DNA of 32,686 bases from contig NZ_SMKL01000070.1 of assembly GCF_004348545.1 (NCBI RefSeq), positions 1 to 32,686 on the forward strand. Reading direction: 5' to 3'. The notes beneath the pieces are model-generated. The model was given only the letters and a program-made list of their open reading frames with translations. It did no database searches and was not told where the DNA came from. Each line of letters opens with the position of its first letter. Position 1 is the stretch's first letter. This document shows positions 27,724 to 32,686 of this stretch, in pieces. Origin of the DNA: Jiangella ureilytica (GTDB lineage: Bacteria > Actinomycetota > Actinomycetes > Jiangellales > Jiangellaceae). Position numbers and translations under genes: made by a program.

Positions 27724-27884
27724 GGCTCCAGCCTAGGATCGGCGCGCCTCGGCGTACCCGCCGAAAGAATGAGAGAGAGACCATGCCATCGGCCAGGCGA
27801 ACTCCAGCCTCCGGGCCGAGGCGCCCGCCGCCGGGCTCAGCGATCGTGGACCTGCCGATCCTCACCACGACAACGGAGCCCATG

Positions 27885-28373
27885 ATGAGAACACGTCAAG
27901 CCACCACGGCCACACTGGAAGACCAGCCGATCCCAGTGAGAGCCAAGCTCACCGCAACGTGGACCAGCTTCATGTTCCTCTATGCCTACGTGGACATTCT
28001 CAACTTCTTCACGCCCGGCGTCATCGACGACATCCTCGACGGCAGGGTCTTCGAGTTCGACCTCTCCCAGACCTTTTCGACCACGGCGCTGACCCTCATG
28101 GCCATCCCGATCCTCATGGTCGTGCTGTCGATGACGCTGCCCGCCCGGGCGAACCGCATCACCAACCTCATCGTCGCCTCGCTCTACGTCCCCGTCACGG
28201 CATTCAACGCGGTGGGCGAGTCCTGGCTGTACTTCTACGGCCTCGGCATCGTGCTGGAACTGATCCTTCTCGCCCTCATCCTGCGGTACGCCTGGACCTG
28301 GCCCCGCACCACACCGTCGGCGACCATGGCGACCAGTCCGGACCGTGAAACCGTTCACTGGGACGCCGCGTAG
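27885..28373 (+). CDS. Small four-helix membrane protein, DUF6326-like
   Basis: The 162-residue protein has hydrophobic segments at about residues 25-45 (TSFMFLYAYVDILNFFTPGVI), 75-95 (ALTLMAIPILMVVLSMTLPA), 105-120 (ITNLIVASLYVPVTAFNAV) and 125-145 (LYFYGLGIVLELILLALILR). The phrase YVDILNFFTPG with a following acidic IDDILDG is typical of DUF6326 proteins. No function is known. The second of two adjacent ATGs (27885) is favoured because GGAG lies six bases upstream. It is divergent from the two-component system, a common arrangement for a controlled target. Confidence 0.8.
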   Translation: MRTRQATTATLEDQPIPVRAKLTATWTSFMFLYAYVDILNFFTPGVIDDILDGRVFEFDLSQTFSTTALTLMAIPILMVVLSMTLPARANRITNLIVASLYVPVTAFNAVGESWLYFYGLGIVLELILLALILRYAWTWPRTTPSATMATSPDRETVHWDAA

Positions 28374-28390
28374 GGCTTCCAAGGCCCTAC
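28370..28390 (+). terminator. Hairpin at the end of the DUF6326-like gene
   Basis: GTAGGGC (28370-28376) pairs with GCCCTAC (28384-28390) around a seven-base loop. The stem contains the TAG stop codon of the gene. Confidence 0.5.
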
Positions 28391-28964
28391 CGGCGGACGA
28401 TGGACAAGTCCCCCTCGGAGGCGTCCATACCCTCCGCGCTTGGTCAACATCTACCGTGGCCGGGCGCGGTCCTGGTTCGTCGCACTGAGCAAGGCCGGTG
28501 CATCAGGCATATACATCCTAGGCCTGCTCGGACCGCATCCCAGGAGCATCGACCTGGAAAGCTCTCGGCCAGATTCTGCTCGCGTGGGCGATGACTATGT
28601 TCCCCTGACCAGGACCGGGCACCATCATCCGCCCTTGAAGGACCTTGACGGAACCGAGGAGCTACTCGAAGAGCTGAAGCGCCGCGACAGAGTCAGCTCG
28701 TTCGGCCCGGCGAAATTGATGGGCGGAATCCGCGTGTACATGCGCCACCAACGCCGGCGGACACTTCAGGTCGCCCCACGTTGCTGGTCATGCGCCGTCC
28801 AGCCGATCGTCGCCGCCGGCCGTCGTCGACTGCGTTGAGGCGCTCCCTGTTGCCTCTGACCGCACATCCCCAGCTGCTCCACCTGCTCGCCGGGATCATC
28901 GACGTCACCCAGGTCGCTCTTGCCGCCTGAGACCCGCTGTCACCTCGTCGTGCAGCAGACCCGG
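28391..28964. other. Gene-poor stretch left of the IS21 element
   Basis: Codon use here is mixed and GC lower than in the core genes. It contains one doubtful ORF (28440-28838). Just before the IS there is also a plus-strand fragment reading LTAHPQLLHLLAGIIDVTQ and ending in TGA near 28930. That fragment looks like the end of a once-longer protein, but I cannot name it. Confidence 0.4.
28440..28838 (+). CDS. Doubtful hypothetical protein, possibly a remnant
   Basis: The 132-codon frame opens with TTG and has no well-placed Shine-Dalgarno. The middle part looks protein-like (LGLLGPHPRSIDLES, VGDDYVPLTRTG, PLKDLDGTEELLEELKRRDR), with balanced charge and a plausible helix. The last 30 residues are Arg-rich and look like noise. 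Codon use is less GC-biased than in neighbouring genes. I do not recognise a family. It may be a decayed or recently acquired gene. Confidence 0.3.
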   Translation: MVNIYRGRARSWFVALSKAGASGIYILGLLGPHPRSIDLESSRPDSARVGDDYVPLTRTGHHHPPLKDLDGTEELLEELKRRDRVSSFGPAKLMGGIRVYMRHQRRRTLQVAPRCWSCAVQPIVAAGRRRLR

Positions 28965-29017
28965 TGTCGGCAACGCTCGAAAATGAGGCCGATCCGACGC
29001 TCGAAAACGAGGCCACC
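28965..29017. repeat. IS21 left terminal inverted repeat
   Basis: This 53-base end matches the reverse complement of 31107-31159 at 45 of 53 positions by my count. It contains two spaced copies of a GACGCTCGAAAACGAGGCC-like block, the multiple transposase-binding repeats expected at IS21 ends. Confidence 0.9.
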
Positions 29018-29030
29018 GGTTCGTCGGCTT

Positions 29031-29834
29031 CTAGTGTGCCGGGTCTTGGGTTCTGATGCTGGGCAGGGTGTCGATGCCGCGGTTGCGTAGCCGGTAGCTG
29101 GCGCCCTTCAGGGTGAGGACGTCGGCGTGGTGGACGATGCGATCGATCATTGCGGCGGCGACGGCCTGGTCCCCGAAGACGCCACCCCAGCCGCTGAACG
29201 GCAGGTTGCTGGTCAGGATCAGTGAGGCGTGTTCGTAGCGGCTGGACACGAGCTGGAAGAACAGGTTCGCGGCGTCTTGCTCGAAGGGCAGGTAGCCGAC
29301 CTCGTCGACGATGATCAACCCGTAGCGACGCGGCCGCGCTAGTTCCTGCGGTAGCCGGCCGGCGCGGTGGGCCTCGGTGAGTCGGGTGACCCACTCGGTC
29401 GCGGTCGCGAACAGCACCCGATGTCCGTGGTTCGCGGCCGCGATGCCCAGTCCGGTGGCAAGGTGGGTCTTGCCGGTGCCGGGCGGGCCGAGCAGCACGA
29501 CGTTGCGTGCCTTGGTCAGGAACCCACCCGATGCGAGTGCGGCGATCTGCTGCCGGATGGCCGGCTGGGCGTCCCAGTCGAACTCCTCGATCGTCTTGCG
29601 GGCGGCGAATCCGGCGGCCCGGATCCGCAGCTGGGCGCCCGACGCGTTCCTGGCGGCGACCTCACGGTCCAGCACCGCGGCGAGGTACTCCTCATGGGTC
29701 CAGCCGGCATCGCGGGCGTGGTCGGCCAGCCTCGCTGCGGACTCGGTGATCCGTGGTGCCTTCAATGCCGACGCCAGGTAGGTGACCTGCTTGAGCGCCT
29801 CGGCCGCGTCGCTCTTCGACTTCGTGGTCGCCAT
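29031..29834 (-). CDS. istB: IS21-family transposition helper ATPase IstB
   Basis: The 267-residue AAA+ protein has Walker A GPPGTGKT at residues 116-123, Walker B YGLIIVDEVGYLPF around residue 177, and sensor motif SLILTSNLPFSGW. The N-terminal helices (ESAARLADHARDAGWTHEEY) and the IDRIVHHADVLTLKGASYRL end are typical of IstB. It assists IstA by choosing and remodelling target DNA. The start shares one base with the istA stop (TGATG). The stop lies 14 bases inside the left terminal repeat boundary. Confidence 0.95.
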   Translation of the reverse strand: MATTKSKSDAAEALKQVTYLASALKAPRITESAARLADHARDAGWTHEEYLAAVLDREVAARNASGAQLRIRAAGFAARKTIEEFDWDAQPAIRQQIAALASGGFLTKARNVVLLGPPGTGKTHLATGLGIAAANHGHRVLFATATEWVTRLTEAHRAGRLPQELARPRRYGLIIVDEVGYLPFEQDAANLFFQLVSSRYEHASLILTSNLPFSGWGGVFGDQAVAAAMIDRIVHHADVLTLKGASYRLRNRGIDTLPSIRTQDPAH

Positions 29835-31090
29835 CAGGCCACCTCCTCACCGTCGACCGAGCCGTCGGCAGGGTCATCTGTCAGGCCGCCGTCGAAGAGC
29901 CCGAACGCGCGGTCGTAGTCGCCCAGATCCCGCAGCAGTCCGTCGTGGGGATCGGGTGCTGGGCGGGGATGCTGGAACTGCTCGCGCAGCACCTTCGCCG
30001 CCGCCACGTGGGCGGGGTCGGTGATGGTCATGCCGCGTGCCCAGACCCGGTCATGGACGGCGACCAGTCGCCCCTCGTGGCGGACTTCGACGCGGGACAG
30101 GTCGGCGGTGACGTCGACGAACCGGCCGATCACCGCGGGGTCGACGGAGTAGTCGTTGCTGTCGAGGCGGACGTAGTAGTCGCGTCCCAGCCGGACCCGG
30201 TTGACCCACCCGACCGCTGGTGGCACCGGCGGCAACGGGAGCATCGCGGCCCGGTCGGCGTCGAGCAGGTCGACAGGTCGGGCCTTGATGGTGCGCACGA
30301 TCCGGGCGTTGGCATTGGTCAGCCAGTCGGCGAACTGGGCGTCGAAGTCAGCCGGTGATGTGAAGTCGCGGCCGGGCATGAAGGACGTCTCGAAGTAGCC
30401 GTTGCGACGCTCCACGACGCCTTTGGACTCGGGGTCGTAGGGCTTGAGCCGGACCAGCGTGGTCGCCAGGGTGCCGGTGAACGCACCGACCCCTTCGGCA
30501 TGCCGCTTGCCCCGGCCGATGCCGGTCTCGTTGTCCCAGATCAGCCTGCGTGGGACCCGGCCGAGCAGCTGCAGCAGCATCCACATCCCCGACAGCAGAT
30601 CGGCGGTGTGCCGGGTCGGGATCATCCGCCCGACCATGAACCGCGAGTGCGCCGCGGTGATCACCAGGACTGGCAGCAGCGTCCGCGCGCCGTCCTCGAG
30701 CGGGATCTTCCTCGGCGGGAACCACAAGTCGCACTGCGCCGCGTCCCCGGGCAGCCACGTCAGCCGGTCCGACGGGTCGACCGGCGTGTGGTCAGGACGC
30801 AGCCGGCGGACGTTGTCGCGGAACCAGGTGATCGACCCAGTCCAGCCGACCCGCTCGGCGAGCACCGTGGCCGGCATATCCGGCGTCTTGACCAGCAGCT
30901 GTCGCACCACCGGCTCGAACGCCGTGAACGACGTCGGCACCGCCGGCCGCTCGTACTTCGGTAGCCGATCCGACGCCAACGCCCGCGCCACCGTCGACCG
31001 CCCAACGCCCAAGTCCCGCGCGACCTGCCGCTGCGGAACACCGTCCGCGACCAGCCGCCGGATCAGAGCCCAATCCTCCACCGAGATCAC
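29834..31090 (-). CDS. istA: IS21-family transposase IstA
   Basis: The 418-residue DDE transposase starts with an HTH (WALIRRLVADGVPQRQVARDLGVGR over two segments) and carries the catalytic residues Asp121 (AAQCDLWF), Asp186 (LIWDNETG) and Glu227 (ESKGVVERRNGYFE). The C-terminal Mu-type domain (RLGRDYYVRLDSNDYSVDP) follows. It is about average length for IS21 transposases. The GTG start lies 16 bases from the right terminal repeat. Confidence 0.95.
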   Translation of the reverse strand: MISVEDWALIRRLVADGVPQRQVARDLGVGRSTVARALASDRLPKYERPAVPTSFTAFEPVVRQLLVKTPDMPATVLAERVGWTGSITWFRDNVRRLRPDHTPVDPSDRLTWLPGDAAQCDLWFPPRKIPLEDGARTLLPVLVITAAHSRFMVGRMIPTRHTADLLSGMWMLLQLLGRVPRRLIWDNETGIGRGKRHAEGVGAFTGTLATTLVRLKPYDPESKGVVERRNGYFETSFMPGRDFTSPADFDAQFADWLTNANARIVRTIKARPVDLLDADRAAMLPLPPVPPAVGWVNRVRLGRDYYVRLDSNDYSVDPAVIGRFVDVTADLSRVEVRHEGRLVAVHDRVWARGMTITDPAHVAAAKVLREQFQHPRPAPDPHDGLLRDLGDYDRAFGLFDGGLTDDPADGSVDGEEVA

Positions 31091-31106
31091 CCATCCAATC
31101 TGTCTG

Positions 31107-31159
31107 GGTGGCCTCGTTTTCGACCGTCGCTATGGCCTCGTTTTCAAGCGTCGCCGACA
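31107..31159. repeat. IS21 right terminal inverted repeat
   Basis: Two copies of GGCCTCGTTTTC... blocks precede the CCGACA end. The reverse complement aligns with the left end over its whole length with eight mismatches, half of them in the central spacer. Confidence 0.9.
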
Positions 31160-31253
31160 ACCAGGAGAGCACCCTAGTGTTGGTGGGAGTTGACACCACC
31201 CTGGCGGGCGCGCAAGCGGAGCGAGTCCGAGCCGATTGAGCGGAGGTGGGCGC

Positions 31254-31847
31254 ATGTCGGCGACGAAGCTCCTGGTACTCGGTATCGTGCACCTCTCCGG
31301 CGGCGCGCATGGCTACCAGGTGCGGTCCGAACTGCAGAGCTGGGGTGCGGAGATTTGGGCCAAGATCAAGCCCGGCTCGATTTATCACGCGCTGAAAAAG
31401 GCGGCGGCTGATGGCCTCCTCACCGAACACGCCGAGCCGGGCAACTCCGGGCCGGAGCGCGTTCTGTACCGCGCGACAGCTCGGGGACGTGACGAGATAG
31501 TCGAACTGGTCCGCGACGGTCTGCGGCGCACCCATGACCCGGCCATGCTCGACGCGGCCATCGCCATGTTGCCCATGCTGACCAGGACAGATGCCATCGC
31601 GCACGTTAACGAGCGGGTCGCGCGCCTGGAAGCGGAGCTCGTAGGGCAGGCCAAGGGGTGGGAGAACCCGAACCCCGACATTCCCGAACACGTCCGCGAT
31701 CAGGCCGAACTGTGGGCGGGACACGCACGCACCGAACTGGAGTGGGCGAAGAACCTGAGCAAACGACTGTCTGAGGGCGCCTACACCATGGCCGATGATC
31801 CGGGTTCGTGGCGAACGGTCCACGATCCCCTCAAGATGCGCTTCTAA
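31254..31847 (+). CDS. PadR-family transcriptional regulator, copy 1
   Basis: The 197-residue protein has the PadR winged helix (KLLVLGIVHLSGGAHGYQVR, KPGSIYHALKKAAADGLLTE, RVLYRATARGRDEI) and a C-terminal helical dimerisation domain rich in Ala, Glu and Leu (residues about 105-175). GGAGG lies seven bases before ATG 31254. It follows the IS21 right end by only 95 bases, so the IS may have separated it from its original upstream neighbour. PadR repressors normally control an adjacent transporter gene and themselves. The protein is identical to copy 2. Confidence 0.93.
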   Translation: MSATKLLVLGIVHLSGGAHGYQVRSELQSWGAEIWAKIKPGSIYHALKKAAADGLLTEHAEPGNSGPERVLYRATARGRDEIVELVRDGLRRTHDPAMLDAAIAMLPMLTRTDAIAHVNERVARLEAELVGQAKGWENPNPDIPEHVRDQAELWAGHARTELEWAKNLSKRLSEGAYTMADDPGSWRTVHDPLKMRF

Positions 31848-31860
31848 TCAACCTTGACTA
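31845..31860. promoter_or_regulatory. PadR operator 1, imperfect palindrome (copy 1)
   Basis: TAATCAA-CC-TTGACTA differs from the perfect downstream site at one base of each 7-base arm comparison. It overlaps the padR stop codon and the -35 box. Confidence 0.6.
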
Positions 31861-31883
31861 GACGTTTCCTCCTCGCGTACTCT
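31854..31883 (+). promoter_or_regulatory. Sigma-70-like promoter after padR copy 1
   Basis: TTGACT (31854-31859), an 18-base spacer, then TACTCT (31878-31883). Transcription would begin near 31890 and read into the ATG at 31951. The -35 box lies within operator 1 and the start region within operator 2. Confidence 0.65.
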
Positions 31884-31890
31884 GGCCAGG

Positions 31891-31906
31891 TAGTCAAACT
31901 TGACTA
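31891..31906. promoter_or_regulatory. PadR operator 2, perfect palindrome (copy 1)
   Basis: TAGTCAA-AC-TTGACTA is a perfect inverted repeat with a two-base spacer, placed at the predicted transcription start. A PadR dimer here and at operator 1 would lock the promoter. Binding is inferred. Confidence 0.65.
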
Positions 31907-31950
31907 GCTCAACCAATCCGTTCGCAACACCGAGAGAAGGAATCGAACCC

Positions 31951-31980
31951 ATGGGAAAGCTCGCGATCGAGACAAGCAGG
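31951..31980 (+). pseudogene. Truncated start of the downstream gene (probably an ABC transporter ATPase)
   Basis: ATG 31951 (AAGGA nine bases upstream) opens MGKLAIETSR, which resembles the first residues of actinobacterial ABC ATPases of the drug-export type. After ten codons the reading frame runs straight into duplicate copy 2 and stays in frame with its padR. A complete copy of this gene should start just beyond the window end. Confidence 0.55.
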
Positions 31981-31998
31981 TTGAGCGGAGGTGGGCGT

Positions 31999-32592
31999 AT
32001 GTCGGCGACGAAGCTCCTGGTACTCGGTATCGTGCACCTCTCCGGCGGCGCGCATGGCTACCAGGTGCGGTCCGAACTGCAGAGCTGGGGTGCGGAGATT
32101 TGGGCCAAGATCAAGCCCGGCTCGATTTATCACGCGCTGAAAAAGGCGGCGGCTGATGGCCTCCTCACCGAACACGCCGAGCCGGGCAACTCCGGGCCGG
32201 AGCGCGTTCTGTACCGCGCGACAGCTCGGGGACGTGACGAGATAGTCGAACTGGTCCGCGACGGTCTGCGGCGCACCCATGACCCGGCCATGCTCGACGC
32301 GGCCATCGCCATGTTGCCCATGCTGACCAGGACAGATGCCATCGCGCACGTTAACGAGCGGGTCGCGCGCCTGGAAGCGGAGCTCGTAGGGCAGGCCAAG
32401 GGGTGGGAGAACCCGAACCCCGACATTCCCGAACACGTCCGCGATCAGGCCGAACTGTGGGCGGGACACGCACGCACCGAACTGGAGTGGGCGAAGAACC
32501 TGAGCAAACGACTGTCTGAGGGCGCCTACACCATGGCCGATGATCCGGGTTCGTGGCGAACGGTCCACGATCCCCTCAAGATGCGCTTCTAA
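31999..32592 (+). CDS. PadR-family transcriptional regulator, copy 2
   Basis: The 197-residue protein is identical to copy 1 and keeps its own Shine-Dalgarno (GGAGG). Because ATG 31951 is in frame, the operator-controlled promoter of copy 1 could also give a version with 16 extra N-terminal residues (MGKLAIETSRLSGGGR). Copy 2 is therefore placed under a promoter that PadR itself probably represses, unlike copy 1, whose promoter is not evident. Confidence 0.93.
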   Translation: MSATKLLVLGIVHLSGGAHGYQVRSELQSWGAEIWAKIKPGSIYHALKKAAADGLLTEHAEPGNSGPERVLYRATARGRDEIVELVRDGLRRTHDPAMLDAAIAMLPMLTRTDAIAHVNERVARLEAELVGQAKGWENPNPDIPEHVRDQAELWAGHARTELEWAKNLSKRLSEGAYTMADDPGSWRTVHDPLKMRF

Positions 32593-32605
32593 TCAACCTT
32601 GACTA
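32590..32605. promoter_or_regulatory. PadR operator 1 (copy 2)
   Basis: Same imperfect palindrome as at 31845, displaced by 745 bases, overlapping the stop of padR copy 2. Confidence 0.6.
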
Positions 32606-32628
32606 GACGTTTCCTCCTCGCGTACTCT
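32599..32628 (+). promoter_or_regulatory. Sigma-70-like promoter after padR copy 2
   Basis: TTGACT (32599-32604) and TACTCT (32623-32628), spaced by 18 bases, as in copy 1. It should drive the intact downstream gene outside the window. Confidence 0.65.
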
Positions 32629-32635
32629 GGCCAGG

Positions 32636-32651
32636 TAGTCAAACTTGACTA
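32636..32651. promoter_or_regulatory. PadR operator 2 (copy 2)
   Basis: The perfect TAGTCAA-AC-TTGACTA palindrome recurs at the predicted start site of the second promoter. Confidence 0.65.
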
Positions 32652-32686
32652 GCTCAACCAATCCGTTCGCAACACCGAGAGAAGGA

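Larger units (their letters stand above)
28965..31159 (-). mobile_element. IS21-family insertion sequence
   Basis: The 2,195-bp element has TGT...ACA ends, long imperfect terminal inverted repeats, and the two overlapping IS21 genes istA and istB on the minus strand. Both frames are open and all key residues are present, so it may still be active. Flanking bases ACCCGG (left) and ACCAGG (right) match at five of six, so the target duplication is only suggestive. Confidence 0.93.
31236..31980 (+). repeat. Tandem duplication unit, copy 1 (745 bp)
   Basis: The unit begins at TTGAGCGGAGG before padR and ends in the tenth codon of the next gene (AGACAAGCAGG). Copy 2 begins at once at 31981. The copies look identical over the 706 bases that can be compared, apart from C31253 versus T31998 in the spacer before the padR start. 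Confidence 0.95.
31981..32686 (+). repeat. Tandem duplication unit, copy 2 (continues past the window)
   Basis: It repeats 31236-31941 up to the last base of the window. The remaining 39 bases of the unit, with the start of the next gene, would lie outside. Confidence 0.95.

Noticed and set aside
28956-31168. A perfect target-site duplication around the IS21 element
   Set aside because: The flanks agree at only five of six bases, so a duplication cannot be claimed.
31160-31235. TTGACA at 31190-31195 as the padR copy 1 promoter
   Set aside because: No TANNNT -10 box lies 16-19 bases downstream, so a promoter here cannot be supported.

Overview
The window comes from a very GC-rich actinobacterium (order-level guess: an actinomycete). 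The evidence is the strong G/C preference at third codon positions, frequent GTG starts, 1- or 4-base ATGA/GTGA/TGATG gene overlaps, a PyrR-led pyrimidine operon, F420/deazaflavin-type small oxidoreductases and several ECF sigma factors carrying SnoaL-like tails. The genus cannot be fixed from the sequence alone.

Layout. (1) 15-7523, minus strand: the de novo pyrimidine operon pyrR-pyrB-pyrC-carA-carB, every junction overlapping, with a PyrR-binding RNA hairpin directly in front of the pyrR ribosome binding site and a tiny acidic ORF upstream. (2) 7600-10352: a frameshifted gene remnant, a GNAT acetyltransferase, a PPOX-type flavin/F420 enzyme, a SnoaL-like protein and a divergent ECF sigma factor. 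(3) 10279-15839: a PucR-type regulator divergent from a three-gene overlapping operon whose products match the AllH (DUF2877), AllF (FdrA) and AllG (DUF1116) subunits of oxamate carbamoyltransferase. (4) 16027-19869, minus strand: molybdenum-hydroxylase maturation genes (MoxR ATPase, CoxE-type VWA protein, XdhC, MobA/MocA-like nucleotidyltransferase) without the catalytic subunits. Regions 3 and 4 converge on two inverted copies of a short repeat holding the terminator hairpins and both stop codons. (5) 19946-22529: a deazaflavin-dependent reductase, an MFS exporter and an ArsR/SRPBCC pair. (6) 22810-25440: a decaying zone with a broken small membrane protein, an ECF sigma gene with an internal amber codon, a secreted SH3-repeat protein and a shredded narG remnant. 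(7) 25658-28373: tRNA-Leu(GAG), a probable serine-recombinase remnant, a NarL-type two-component pair and a small membrane protein. (8) 28965-31159: an IS21-family element with both ends. (9) 31236-32686: a tandem duplication of a padR regulator with its promoter and operators; the repeat fuses the first codons of the next gene, probably an ABC transporter ATPase, in frame to the second padR copy.

Functionally, regions 3 and 4 together suggest purine/ureide nitrogen salvage: a molybdenum hydroxylase at the top (subunits elsewhere) and oxalurate cleavage to oxamate plus carbamoyl phosphate at the bottom. No carbamate kinase lies in the window, while the carbamoyl-phosphate-consuming pyr operon is about 5 kb away. 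That link is an inference. From about 22.5 kb onward the density of pseudogenes, the tRNA, the recombinase remnant, the IS and the duplication mark an unstable accessory region.
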